Part shown: in pieces, positions 45,392 to 57,044 of the stretch
Layout: the number at the start of each line of letters is the position of its first letter
Numbering within the stretch: position 1 is the first letter of the stretch
Assembly (NCBI RefSeq): GCF_019279795.1
Contig: NC_056743.1
Location: 927,022,328 to 927,086,327, forward strand
Length of the DNA stretch: 64,000 bases
Direction of reading: 5' to 3'
Source: Protopterus annectens
Lineage: Eukaryota; Chordata; Ceratodontiformes; Protopteridae
Program-made: the position numbers and the translations under genes
Notes under the pieces: model-generated
Told to the model about the DNA's origin: nothing
Seen by the model: the letters and a program-made list of their open reading frames with translations, nothing else
The model's database searches: none

Positions 45392-45548
45392 ATCAAGATG
45401 AATCTACTTAATGCTAGAAGTCTAAAGAACAAACTGTCAGACCTTGAGGCCCTCCTGCATCTGGAGCACATCCATGTCTGTTTTGTTACAGAAACCTGTT
45501 TAACAGTTCAGAAAGCACTTCCACAGTACCGGTGTTTTGTGCTTACTT

Positions 45549-45781
45549 TGTTTGTGTCTTTCGGCTTTTCCCTGTTATGGGGTCGCCACAGCGGAACTCC
45601 GGTCTACTAATAATTGGCAGTAGATTTTTACGTGCCGAGTTGCCAGCCCTGATGCACAACCTTCAACGAAGGTACGCCCATTCACGCACGTCTCCACACA
45701 GAAGACGCTCTAGCTGAGAATCGAACAGGACAACGTCCTACTGTGAGGCGACAACGCTACCGCAGCACCACCACCGCAGCC
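45549..45781 (-). mobile_element. HE1-like tRNA SINE
   Basis: Read on the minus strand: GCGGTAGCGTTGTCGCCTCA (tRNA-like A-box side), GTCCTGTTCGATTCTCAG (B box), TTCTGTGTGGAG, then the conserved tail TTCCGCTGTGGCGACCCC with AAAGCCGAAAG. These segments are hallmark pieces of HE1-type SINEs of fishes. TGTG-TTACTT flanks the element on both sides (45538-45548 and 45782-45792, 10 of 11 bases identical), a target duplication. Confidence 0.88.
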
Positions 45782-48417
45782 TGTGTTTACTTACCATTTA
45801 TTCAGACCTAATGGAAACTGTAGTGGCATTCATTTGATAGAGACCACACTACCTTGAGACAGATATCTAGAGACCCACTAGCAGATTTTACAGAGATTCA
45901 AATCACACTAAGATCAGCTATCAAGATCACAGCATGATATAGGACTTTCTCTAAGTCTCCAGAAAATCATACAACATTCCCAAATGTTCTTAATGAACTC
46001 CTCATAAGAAGGAATGCTACTAACCCAGGTGGCTTTTACTACCCAATGCTAAAAATGGGGAACCTATACCACCAACACACGATATGCACAAAAATTCTTA
46101 ACAAGAACTCTGTGGACCAGAGTGTTGAGGAACTCGCTAGAGGACAGGATATACTTGACCTGATCCTAATAAACTTAGCATCTGTATGTACCATCCCCAT
46201 GGTATCTCCCCTTCCTCATCAAGTCAGACCACAAACTAGCAATCTTCGCTATCAAAATCTTCAAACCACCAAAAGCAAATACCACAGAATTAAAGGACAT
46301 TAAACAAATAAATTTCCTGCAGTTCTCTGAAGAAGTCTCAGAATTTGAGTATTATCCATAATGTTGACACTGTAAAGAGATATGCAGACAAGTTCTACTC
46401 GCACCTAGACAAATGTATTAATTTGGCAGTCCTAACTAGATCCCGGTGAATGAGGAAGTTTAAAAGCAAACCAATGTGGTGGTCGACAAATACTCAAACT
46501 ACATAATTAAGAGGAAGAAACTTTTTAATTTGTGTAGCAGCAGAACTAAAGACGCCGCCCCCACAATTAAGGCAAACAAATAGCTAGATAAGAAACAAAA
46601 AAGAAGTACATCAGAAAAACAAAGGCATCCCATAAACTCAGACAAGTTACAGAAGCCTAAGACCCCCCTACAAACCCTTCTTTAGTTATGTCATTAAAAA
46701 AAGAAATAACACTCAACATTATTCAGAGCTTATTCAGAACAGTACTATCTACTTCAATCCAGTGGACAATACCAACATACTGGCAAATAAGTTTAGTGCT
46801 AGCTTCACCCCAGAAGCATCTATTCCAAGTCCACTAATCCCTGATGATTTTTGCTACCAACCATCATAAAAGAACAAATACTGAAAATACTCTCCAAAAC
46901 AAAGAATGCCTCATTCATGGGGCCTGGCAACATATCCAGCTGCCTATTCAACAGCACTGAACAATTACTGGTGACCAACTCCTCAAACTCTTTAACCTGA
47001 GCTTAGCAAATGGCTTTGTCCCACAGGTGTGGTGCACAGCTGCTGTGATACTGCTCTGTAAGAGTGGGGCCATGACTGATCTCGGGGATTACAAACCCAT
47101 CAGTCTAATGAGTCATGTATGTAAAGCCATGGAATGTATCACAACTGACAATTAACTGTATCATCAGAAATCTTTTCAGTCTCATCCTCCAACAGTCTGG
47201 CTTTGTCAAGGGTAGATTTTGTCTAATGAACCTTGTGAACTTCTTTGAGAGGGTTACTCAGGCTGTAGACTGTGGACAAGCTGTTCACACAGCAAGGCAT
47301 TCAATATATACCACATGCAAAAATAATAAACAAGCTGAAGAAGCTACAAAATGGCCTGTACACAGTTAGGTGGATAGCCAAGTGGCTTAGGGACAGGACT
47401 CGCACAAGAGTAGGGGGTTATGTCCTCCAAAACCATGAAGGTGACCAGTATAGTTCTCCAACAGTCTAAGCTGGGGCTTATGTTATTGGTATATACTCTG
47501 ATCTCCATTTATCAAAGAGAATCTCTGGCTAACAAAGTTTGCAAATGATTGTAAACTGGGAGTTGTCAAGTTCTCTGAAATACAAGCACTTCAACAGGAG
47601 CTTACACTTGTCAATGGCTGGTGCACAATATATAAAAAATGGGCTCAAACTCAATGTCAAAGGATGCAACACTATAACATTTGGTAAGCACCCTTTAGCT
47701 TCAGCTTGTAGTACAGATAACATCACTTCAAAATGAAAAGGTTGCGATACATAGCTCCCTCACAATTGAGCATAACATTGCAGTGGTGGTTAGGAAATCC
47801 TTTTATCTTGCAAAGTTTACAGCAACAGCTATTTTTGAAAAATCAAAAAAAGTCATCAGACCTCCTTGTACTCTGCAACAATTAGACCAATCATTGAGTA
47901 TGATGCCTCCTTTGGGATGTACCTTACTAAGCATATCCAGCAATTAGAAAGACCCCAGAAGTTTGTAACTAAAAAAATCATGGGCTACCAAGAAAGACTG
48001 AGTTTTTATCTCTGTACACAGTACCATAAAGACTCCTTGGCAGCGATCTGTGCCTTGCCTTTGGGGCTAGAAGGGATCCAGTAGCCCAAGAACTCTATTA
48101 TGTCCATAAATCAAATAGTCCAGCTAAAGCCAGGGCCAGTGATCTCTATCTACTCCAGCAAACAAATAAGACAATATGAAGGGACACATTTGTCACACAG
48201 CACCTGCCTCTTATCAGGAACAAACTTCCTCTATGTTAAACAGTGTGACACACTATCTACCTTTAAAAGGGGGCTTCATAACTGGATGGATATTCATAAA
48301 TTCACAACTGGTAAGACTGGCTTGGCCCTCATAGAAAAGGGAGGCAAGGCCTAAGGGTGGGTACTGGCAAAGCAGATATGGCCTCTAGTCTCACTTGACT
48401 CATAACTCCTATTATTC

Positions 48418-49230
48418 TATAGGGACATATTCATCCCTTGTTCTTTGATATAACATACTACTGCAGTATCAGAGTGAATTGCTGCTGCATCCTAAAGAAG
48501 TGAGTCTTGCCAGGCCTACAACATATTTATCTGCAGACGAGCCTCTGCCTGTGACATGTTCCAGGGATCCCCCCCAACACACACACACAAAACAGCAGAA
48601 GCATCCAGGGTGACCATCACTGATGGGAAAGGACAGGAAAAAGAGACTACCCAGAGACATTCTTGGAATGTACAACTAATGAAATAGAAGATATTTGGAA
48701 GCACTGCACATCACAATTTGAACTGACACAGCATCTCTATACCATAACTAGTGAACCTTTAGGGTGTACTGCAGGACCCTTACATGAACTCTAATAAAGG
48801 GGACAAGAAAAATGGTCACTGCCATTAGACCTTGCACCTTTGGACAAACAGATGCTAACAACAAAGCAGTGGAGACTGCACTGCAGACATCCTGTTGGTG
48901 GAAGAAAGCCCTGCAAGAAAGAATATCTAAAGAGCAAACTGTAAATGTTAGTGCCTGCAAAGGTTCCATGTGCCAGTTTGCAGTGTTATCCTCTATTCTC
49001 AAGGTCTGGAATAACTGCAGCAGAGGCGCCCTTGTTCAAATTAGCAACCCTCAAGAGGGGCTGCTTGCCCTCTGACTGCCACTACAGCGCAACAATCATG
49101 CAGTTCATGGGGTCAAAAACAGCCCACACTCCTCCCCCAGAAGACTAAGTGCTGTATAACCTTTGGTTCTGCTATTTGTCTCTTGTCCAAGTAGAATCCA
49201 TTCTTGAAGACACTGGGCCTTTGCTGATTT
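48418..49230 (-). mobile_element. DIRS copy 4, right segment (RNase H / RT region)
   Basis: Sequence after the CR1 insertion matches the RNase H regions of copies 2 and 3. 48440-48480 parallels 23650-23690 / 35930-35980, and 48530-48620 (TCCAGGGTGACCATCACTGA) parallels 36120-36150. It is poorly conserved and the right limit is uncertain. Confidence 0.55.
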
Positions 49231-50797
49231 CCATCAAAATGTTGAAAAGTGACCTGCTGTCAGCTTTGTGAACAAACTGACCTGTAACTGAAAGTATGCA
49301 GATACCTGCAAACACCCAGAAACTGTAAGTGAAATATATTTTAAATGAGGAAAGATGGGCTTATTGTTAAAAAAGTGATAAACTAGCATTGCTGTAGCTA
49401 ACAAAAACATGATTATTAAACAGGCTGCTAGCCATGAAAACCTAAGTTTCATGTCTTTCAGAAGGGTGATTTCCAAGCAACTTGTAGATAATGAAACTGC
49501 AACTGATGGAGTGTGATAAACAAACAGCCAGGCCAAATGAGTCACCCTACTGTCTCTATGCCACTACTAAGTTAGCTAAATGTGCAGCACAGTAGGGGGA
49601 TAGGAATGAACTGAAGGGATTATGCTCACACTTACTAAGGAACCAAATGTCTTGAATGCTTAAAAACAGAAAGGTAGAGATAATAATGTTTTCATGGAGA
49701 TATGAAAGCATATTTTATAACAATGCAATTGAAGCCAGAGTGTTGGCATTTTGTGGCTTAAGTGCCCTACCTATGCCATGATGTTTTAAATAATCAAAGG
49801 TTTCACCCTGATCAACACACTGTGGAAATTGTGATGAGAGAATGTACAGTTAGACTGTGCACTTAATATAAGAGAGAGTGTGTGTGTGTGTGTGTGTGTG
49901 TGTAAGAACACACACTTATGAAGGCACTCCTGATAAGAAAAAGGAAAGGTCAGAGGCAAAAAAAGCCTGACATGCTGCTAAGAAGACAGTTCTGAATATG
50001 CTCCCTAATAATGTGTGTCAGGGGGTGGTAGCAGCAGCTTGGCACACTACCAAGAATACACAGTTCTGAATATATTCCTAATAATGATGAACAGTAATGG
50101 AGAGGGCAACAACAGACTTGACACACTATTAAAAATGCATACTCCTGATGGAGTAAAGGGATTGTCGAGAAACTTCAAGATAAACTAAAACTGACCTTTG
50201 GCTAAAAGGGATAGAAGAACCTGGATAGTATAAAAAAACTATTACTGAATTTTACCAAACTGCCCCAGTTAATAAGTACATGACATAAAACCCTGACAAA
50301 AGCTTCCAGTTGCTAACTATTGAGGGATGCCAGTGTAGACAGACAGGAAAAAATCTATAGTAACAAACTCACCAAGAGAAGAAAGGGAATCTGAGCAGTG
50401 TCCTAGGTTTTCCTCTGTAAGGTTGAAACATAATTGTCAACAGCAAGAAAAACAGAAGCGACTGAGTTAAAAAATAAGGGATTACCAAAAACGAAACATA
50501 AAAAAGCATCACTGACATGAGATGTCTTTTGCAACTGAAGAAACAGAAGAAGAAATACCTATATATCTGTATTCGTACATGAAAAGGCTACAACCTGCAT
50601 TTCAGATCAGACTGATAACAAAATGTTCCTGACCTGGCAGATTTGCAGACTAACAATGAAAATTTTAAGCAAGCACAATGAGATGCTGATGATGATAGCA
50701 CATTAAGCACAGCCATAGAAAACATAGTCAAAGTAGTAGGAGAACAGATGAGCAAGTTGGTCCTATCTCATACCCATATTTTTATTTGAAGAACCTT
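49231..50797. other. No recognisable gene; (TG)n at 49879-49903
   Basis: AT-rich, with a (TG)n microsatellite preceded by (AG)n. Some purine-rich stretches near 50430-50760 could be L1 ORF1 remains but show no diagnostic motif. Confidence 0.5.
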
Positions 50798-51060
50798 GAC
50801 CATCTCAGTATGTAGAGCATGAGTATCCCAATATTAGAATCATGGGTTTGAGCCCCATGTTGGGTGAATATCTTGACATTTTTATTGCTGGTCTAAAAAT
50901 AGCCATGTGTGGCACTTGGCATATAGAATTATCTGCAGTCATATGTCTATATCCCCCGTTTCTTGAGAAGGCTGCTCACAGTACTTCCCCTCGCAACCTT
51001 AAAACTAGCCTGGATGGTGGTTTATGATTTTCTGATTTGAATGGAGTACTTTAGACTTAT
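50798..51060 (+). mobile_element. tRNA-Lys-derived SINE
   Basis: 50798-50867 resembles tRNA-Lys: CAGTATGTAGAGCATGAG (A box), the anticodon arm decayed, B box GGTTTGAGCCC (50845-50855) and a CATGTTGGG acceptor side. A non-tRNA body follows to about 51060. The anticodon arm is degraded and there is no CCA or terminator context, so it is a SINE, not a gene. Confidence 0.75.
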
Positions 51061-51159
51061 GTTGTCAAGGCTCATACACATAACTCAAGAAGAAGGTTAT
51101 AAATCAAAGGGGAAAAAGATGATGATGATGATGAAATGGGGGGGGGGTTCAAAAGATAA

Positions 51160-51636
51160 AACATGACCAGGATTTTGGATGAAAGTCCTTAAGGAAAATA
51201 ACAGTAAGTATAAAAATATTATATTGCAAAGCAGCAAAAAATATTCTAAGAACTAAACCCCTGATGGAATGGAGAAAGTAAATTTTACCAGTCAAGAGGG
51301 GGCTGGAATTTACTGGAAGAAATTAATACAGGAAACAAGTTGAAGCACACACCTCAGGAGGGAAAAGTAATGAGTGGGGTGAAGCTAACCAGATGTTTGG
51401 ACAGCAGGTTAACACTTTCCTTCCTACCGGGGAATGAGAGAGTACAGTCAAACAGAAAGGGATAGAGAAGTGTAAAGTGAAAGAACAACTCTGGCAGAGC
51501 TTTTAGCAGTCTAGAACAGAAGCTGCTATTCAAAAAATGAAAATTAGTAGGGTGTATAAAATTCTGCACGACAGCAACATGAATCAATAAGAGGAAGTTA
51601 GAAAAAAGTGTGAAAAGTGACTTGAAAGACAATTTA
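51160..51636 (+). mobile_element. L1-like LINE relic B, segment 1
   Basis: This matches L1 relic A near 18610-19060 in order (GGATGAAAGTCCTTAAGGA, then AAAATATTCTAAGAACTAAA against the same region of relic A). Stops occur throughout. It resumes at 57045 after the Gypsy element. Confidence 0.7.
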
Positions 51637-51641
51637 CTAAG

Positions 51642-51902
51642 TGTCGCTCATCCCTAACACATATGACAAGCAGATGGTGGGTTTCGTTTAGATGCTTTAA
51701 TACATAGAAACACATCAGGATGGACAGAATCAGCATAAAGTACAAACGAGCTAGCTAACAGACAGACGTTACATACATACATGCTTACACCATAACAACT
51801 TATTACAAAATGGCAGTCTAGCTTGCACGTGCTCAGTATTTAAATACTTATGCAAGCCCTTGAATAGCTTCTTAAAGGTACATACACGCACAGTGATCTA
51901 CA
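51642..51902 (-). repeat. 3' LTR of Gypsy element
   Basis: It starts TG and ends CA on either strand and pairs with 56769-57039. By eye roughly one position in nine differs between the two LTRs. Confidence 0.95.
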
Positions 51903-51915
51903 TACTCCCTCTTAA
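51903..51915 (-). promoter_or_regulatory. Polypurine tract
   Basis: The minus strand reads AAGAGGGAGTA immediately before the 3' LTR, as expected for the plus-strand primer. Confidence 0.7.
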
Positions 51916-51990
51916 AAAGATTGCCCTTTGAAAAAACAATATTAGAGTTAGATATGTATTACTATAGACATTAGAAACAAAACACAATGT

Positions 51991-52248
51991 TCATGTCCAA
52001 GTTGCTTTGTATCTGTCATAGGGTTTAGAGATGTGACCATATCTCATAACATAACAGTTTGCACCAAATTTAGCAAAAGGGACTGTCTGTGGTGCACAAC
52101 ACGTATCAGGAATTTCTGGATTCATCACAGGAATGGGAATATCCTCTAGAACTTCCTCAGGAATTGGAACACCGGACAACTCACTGTAAGATAGAGAGTC
52201 TTTCTCACAGGCTATGTGCTGTGGCATAGGCTCCGACAACTGTCTCAA
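51991..52248 (-). pseudogene. Gypsy pol C-terminal extension
   Basis: An 85-codon frame beyond integrase, with proline- and glutamate-rich sequence (GVPIPEEVLEDIPIPVMNPE). It has no domain that I recognise and no envelope-like signal or transmembrane segment. It is probably the C-terminal tail of Pol. Confidence 0.45.
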
Positions 52249-52437
52249 ATGCTTCCGATTCTGCCTAAAATTGTTCCTTGTGACTCCACAATGTACGATC
52301 TTGGCTCTGGACCAATATTCTTTACACCACCAAGCCGATCATCACCTCTGGACATCTGCATCCTTACCACTTCTCCTTCTCGTAATGGACTGAGTGGTTT
52401 GTCTTATCGTAGTAGGACTTACGAGTTAGGTGCTTCT

Positions 52438-53460
52438 TCAACAGATTTTCACTAACCCGTTCTCAACACATGGAACCAACAACTGACTACTGACTGGTAA
52501 TGTGGCTCTGTTTTGTCTCGACAAAAGCCTCTGAGCAAGTGAACCAAGATATTTATCATGAGGAACATTTCTGAGATTCAAGAGATTCAGGAAAACATCA
52601 CTATTTTCTCGTTTTGATTTTTCAAGTAACTGTTTTGCACTTTGAACTGCACGTTCTGCCAAAGCATTAGACTGCAAGTACTCTGGACTGCTTGTGACAT
52701 GAGTAAAGTCCCATTCTTCAACAAATCTTTCAAACTACTGGCTTGTAAACTGTGCCCACTGTCAGAAATAACTTTGTGCGGGCTACCAAGCACTGCAAAA
52801 AGATGCTTCATCTTAGCAATGACTGTACTGGATGCTAGGGTTAGGAAGCAAGTCAATCTCGAACCAACAGGAGTAAGAGTCTACTAACACCCAAATAATG
52901 CTGGCCATTCCACTCAAAGATATCGGTAGCTACTGTCAACCAAGGTAGTTCCGGAATCTGGTTAAGCTGAAGTTGTCCTTCTGTTGATGTGGCTTTGTAC
53001 TATTACACACTGACCAAAACAAAAGTGCTCTCTCAAGGTCTTGTGCAATAGAAGACCAAAATACTATAATCTTACCCTTCGTTTTGGTAGAATCGACTCC
53101 TGGGTAACCACAATGCAAGACAGTAATGTACTCTTGTTGCAAGGACTTTGGAACAATTACTATTGGATCTTTCATTATGATACTTTTGTCAGACAAAATC
53201 TCATTGCTGTATGGAAAATAAGGCTGCACTTCTTGAGATAAACTAGATTGCTTTGACAACCATCCATGAGTTATAAAGTGGCTGAGCATTTGTAAAACTG
53301 GATCTGTGACTGTGTGACGTCTAAGCTCATTAAGACATGTGGAAGAAATATTTCTCACTTCCATTACTTCAAAATCAAGGTTTTCATTCTCATGTTGTTC
53401 TGTGATATTTCTGGATAATGTATTAGCAAGATAAAGAAGTTTGGCTTTCTTGAAAGACAA
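52438..53460 (-). pseudogene. Gypsy integrase
   Basis: The frame 52936-53460 has LANTLSRN (end of RNase H), then the zinc-binding region with VLHCGYPGVDSTKTK, where the HxGHxG histidine is tyrosine, and FWSVCN, where one cysteine of the CxxC pair is missing. Core pieces appear in 52587-52856 and 52438-52677 (SDSGHSLQASSL, then QSNALAERAVQSAKQL, matching the DxGxxF and N-x-AER blocks). The original D,D-35-E core is broken across frames. Integrase normally inserts the cDNA. It is dead here. Confidence 0.8.
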
Positions 53461-53539
53461 GACTGAAATTGTACTTTTGCAATCTCAGCATCATACGTTG
53501 CAGTTGGGCTGGAGCTGAATGTATAGGCTTTCTATAGTG

Positions 53540-54640
53540 ACTAAAGATGGGTGGTCTGCTTCAATTTGGATAGGTTTACCATAAACATAATCATGGAGCT
53601 TCGAACATGCAAACACAACTGCCAAAAGCTCTTTCTTGAGCTGGGCATACTGCATCTCAGTTTAGGTAAGTGTTCTCGATGCATAAGCAACAGGTTAATT
53701 CTCTTGTAGAAAAACAGCAACAAGACCAAATTTCAAAGCATCACAGGAAAATGTAACTGAATTGTGAACATCATAGTATCTGAGAGTTGGTGGACTAGCA
53801 ATTCTCTGTTTCAGGACATCAAATGCGTTTTGGTGTTGCTCTAACCAAGACCAGGATACATCTTTACATGTCAGCCCTCTAGTTGATGCTGAAAGTTGGT
53901 TCAAGCCTGGAATAAAATTGCCTAGGTAGTTGACCATGCCAAGAAAACACTGCAGGCCTTGAACATTGTGTGGAGCTGGCATCTCAAGAATGGCTGTTTG
54001 CTTTGAAAAGTATGCTCATAAGCCTGTAGTAGTAAATACATGACCAACATTAAGTAACCTCTTGTAGCCTGAATTTGCACTTGTGTGGGTTGAGCTTAAG
54101 ATTCATTTGATGTGTCCTTTCTAGATCTTTTCTGAGGTTTCTGTCATGCTCTGCTTCATCATGACCTCCCACTAGTATATCGTCTACTATAATAGCACAA
54201 GAATACACGGAAAAAATTTGCTCCACTGCACTCTGAAAGACTTCATTTGCAGAATTTATCCCAAATGGCATTCTCAAAAATCTGTACCTGCCAAACAGAG
54301 TACTGAATGTTGTGAGCAATGATGGTTTCTTGTCAAGCTGAATTTGCCAAAATGAGCTCTTTTTATCCAAGACAGAAAAAAATAGTGGCATTTGGCACCA
54401 AGGCTGCAACTTCCTAGACTATGCATATTGGATGACGACATCTTTTTAGCACTTTGTTAAAATCTCGTGGATCAATACATATTCTGATGTCATCTGAGCT
54501 TTTAATGTGAGCTACCACCATGGAAAATACCCATTCAGCTGGAGTTTCAACTAGACAAATCACAGCTTGTCACATCATTTTATCTAACTTGGATTTGACT
54601 CTTGTCTTCAATGGCTATTGGAAATGTACTTTCTGGCCTG
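53540..54640 (-). pseudogene. Gypsy reverse transcriptase and RNase H
   Basis: The frame 54050-54409 holds FSVLDKKSSFWQIQLDKKPS, TFSTLFGRYRFLRMPFGINS and IIVDDILV. VDD is the catalytic pair after valine, usual for Gypsy (often YxDD or VDD). 53695-53982 continues with LQCFLGMVNYLGNFIPGLNQ and HNSVTFSCDALKFGLVAVFL, the connection and RNase H start (D-A-G-L). RNase H continues decayed below 53695. Frame changes between 54050 and 53982 and elsewhere show a relic. Confidence 0.88.
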
Positions 54641-54663
54641 ACCTCTTGATCTAACTTCATGGT

Positions 54664-55134
54664 TTACACAACTGGAAGTTTGTCTTGGAACAGACCAGCA
54701 CATGTAGAAAATATGTACTGGGCAAAATTAGAGTAGTGGTCTTTTAAGATGACTTGGTGGATTTCCTTAGTAAATGAAAGCAGTCCCTCTTTCAAACCGT
54801 CTTTGAGCCCTAATAATGACTGGACGTGCTTCTTGACCACATGAAATAACAAGTTGTGGCTTCTTCCAGCAGAGTAACATGAAAGCACTACTGAGCCTTC
54901 AGTTTGAATTTCTTCACCTCCATAAGCAACAAGCTTTGCATACCTTGCCAAATCAACTATTTCACCTTTACACACTCTAGCAAATGTTTCTGCTGACATA
55001 ACATTGCACTTGGAACCTGTATCACCTTTGAGTTCTATGGGTTTGCCATTTATCCGAACAGTACAAAATACTTCATTCTTTGCCCTTAAATCTACTGCAC
55101 TGACTGTTTCATGAAGCACTGACACACTATCCAC
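54664..55134 (-). pseudogene. Gypsy protease region
   Basis: A 156-codon frame with FCTVRINGKPIELKGDTGSK, then CNVMSAETF. DTGS (about 55013-55025) is the retropepsin active site. The fold's second hallmark (a Ile/Leu-Leu-Gly segment) may be SLLGLKDGL further on. It follows Gag and precedes RT, as in the family. It would cut Gag-Pol into parts. It is not linked in frame to its neighbours. Confidence 0.82.
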
Positions 55135-55182
55135 ATAAAGAGTAGCCTGCGACCCTACATCATGGCTTTCTAACTGATCAAC

Positions 55183-55657
55183 TTATTTCTTAAAATGTTC
55201 CCTTTTAATAAAATAATGTGGGCCTTTTGATTTACAAAATCTTTTGAAATTATTCCATTTATTACATTTGTGGCATTGCTGACCAAAAGCTAAACATTTC
55301 TCCCTTTTAGATACACGACTTTCACCACAATTACGATAGTTGGCAATAAAACTAGGTTGGGGCCCATGCTTTGAGTTTGCTGACTCACTCTCATGTTTCA
55401 CTGAGACTGTGTGGAACTCTGGAATTTGCTAGAAAGATCTGGGGTTTACAAGTGAATGCTGCATGGTTTACAGTTGCTGCCATGTGCTTGGGCCTGTTTC
55501 TTTTAACCACGTGTTGCATGCTTTCAACATGAGCTCTGTCACTGTGCCTTCTAGAGCTATTCTCATGTCTATCTGTGTGCTTTTCTGTAAGCTTGTATAG
55601 CTGACAAATCTCAATGGCCTTATTCAAAGTTAAATCACTCTCATGAAAAACTCTCAC
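55183..55657 (-). pseudogene. Gypsy Gag, C-terminal part with zinc knuckles
   Basis: Two adjacent frames: 55391-55657, with DLTLNKAIEICQLYK, and 55183-55401, with NCGESRVSKREKCLAF then CHKCNKWNNFKRFC. The latter is the double zinc-knuckle pattern (C-CG...C-A-G, then C-KCx-xNHF-xxC) of this Gypsy group. In the second knuckle the expected histidine is asparagine (NNF for NHF). Gag packages the RNA. The N-terminal half (55660-56750) is too decayed to read. The frame change and the lost histidine show it is inactive. Confidence 0.78.
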
Positions 55658-56750
55658 ACAGCATCATCTTTTATGCCATACACGTCTGTCTTTTATCAAC
55701 CCATCCCTTAAGTCACCAAATCTGCATGTTTTAGCTTTACAAACGTTTCATCAGGCTTTTGATCCCTTGTATAAAATAAGTGCCCCTCCATTGTAACATT
55801 TGTCTGGGGGCTTACACATTTCTCTAAGTTCTCATTTTAAGCACTCAAGGTCCTCCCTCAACTCAGACAGTACAACAATATAACGGTTTTCCCCTCTCCT
55901 GTATAGAGAGCAGGTGCATACGCAAATGAACATTCCCTTTCAATGGCTTCTGACCAAGCTAAATTAATTAGAATAAATGCCTTTGTACGGTCATTTTTAT
56001 CAGAAAATGCAGCCTATATGAAAATGTCGTACTCTTACTCAAACAATCTCCAGTTCTCAGCAATATTACTGTCAAACACAAGTACACTGGGTTTTCTAAA
56101 TCAGTCTTCCATGCCCATAAAGTATACACAAACGCACTGAAAATATGGCCCTTGTAACTATGTATGAACAAACAGTTCTGTGAGCTTGTAATAAGATTCA
56201 AAAGCACAATAAATGCTTTGAAATACTTTACTTTGTGAAATATGCCCTTTAATGGCTGTATTCTGTGAAATATGCCTTGTAGTGGATGTTCTTTTGCGAA
56301 ATAGCTTTGCTGTAACACTGCACAAACATGCAAACACTTTATACACTTCTGATAACTTGGATATCTTTGCTCAATACAAAAGATACATGCTTTGCAAAAA
56401 TGTGGTAATTTCCCCTTATTTATTTGTTTTATGCAATTCGGACTTTATTTCAAACATTTTCCGTAGTAATTTGAATATTTTTGTCAATACTGTACACATC
56501 GGTTTATGGGAATATCATCTAGAACATTCTGCATGCCCTAGTTCATATTATGCGTAAAGAAATAGTGCTGAGCAAGTTTTAATACCCGAAATTCATTTCT
56601 GACCTGTTTTGCGAAGTTTGCACATTTTAGGGATGATTCACTCTTCTATATTCCACTAGCCCCAAGCAAGTGATTTAAATATTTTTAGCCAAGCCACTTC
56701 TAACTTCATGCCCTTCAGATATGCCGTTTCAGAGCCCATGTCCTTTAGAC

Positions 56751-56768
56751 AAGCCACTTCTGGCACCA
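56751..56768 (-). promoter_or_regulatory. Primer-binding site
   Basis: Directly inside the 5' LTR, the minus strand reads TGGTGCCAGAAGTGGCTT. The TGG start and position are those of a tRNA primer-binding site. The tRNA was not assigned. Confidence 0.7.
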
Positions 56769-57039
56769 TGTCGCTGGTCCTTCTCTAACACATATTACAA
56801 GCAGGCGAGGGGTTTTGTTTAGATGCTTTAATACATAGAAACATGTCAGGATGGACAGCATCATCATAAAGTCTGAACAAACTAGTTAACAGACAGACTT
56901 TACATACATACATGCTTACATCTCAACAGCTTACTACAAAATGGCAGTCTAATTTGCACATGCTCAGTATTTATATACTTGTGCAAGCCCTTGGATAGCT
57001 TCTTAAAGGTACACACACACGCACACACATTGATCGACA
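56769..57039 (-). repeat. 5' LTR of Gypsy element
   Basis: Partner of 51642-51902. It starts TGTCGCTGG and ends GATCGACA. Confidence 0.95.
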
Positions 57040-57044
57040 CTAAG

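Larger units (their letters stand above)
45066..48417 (+). mobile_element. CR1-type LINE relic (copy B)
   Basis: It starts in the ORF1 esterase (CFAKGSLHLSFKGFCMLAKA, the DxLH block decayed). A stray CR1 tail follows (45308-45391), then ORF2 from 45398 (MNLLNARSLKNKLSDLEALL, FVTETCL). A SINE interrupts it at 45549-45781. RT remains run to 47950 (FVKGRFCLMNLVNFFERVTQ, then IEYDASFGMYLTKHIQQLER). Many stops and frameshifts show it is old. It lies inside DIRS copy 4. Confidence 0.82.
51642..57039 (-). mobile_element. Ty3/Gypsy LTR retrotransposon
   Basis: Two LTRs flank an internal region coding, on the minus strand, for Gag, protease, RT, RNase H and integrase in that order. The element is flanked by a perfect CTAAG duplication (51637-51641 and 57040-57044). 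Stops and frameshifts break all frames. The order with integrase last, and the RT type, define Ty3/Gypsy. No envelope frame was seen. It lies inside L1 relic B. Confidence 0.95.

Noticed and set aside
50798-50867. Possible tRNA-Lys gene
   Set aside because: The anticodon arm is degraded and a non-tRNA body follows, so it is a SINE head.
56252-56557. 101-codon plus-strand frame near the Gypsy 5' LTR
   Set aside because: Antisense to the element and in a decayed Gag region. No motif.
51642-57039. Endogenous retrovirus
   Set aside because: Motif order, VDD-type RT and zinc-knuckle pattern are Ty3/Gypsy. No envelope frame is present.
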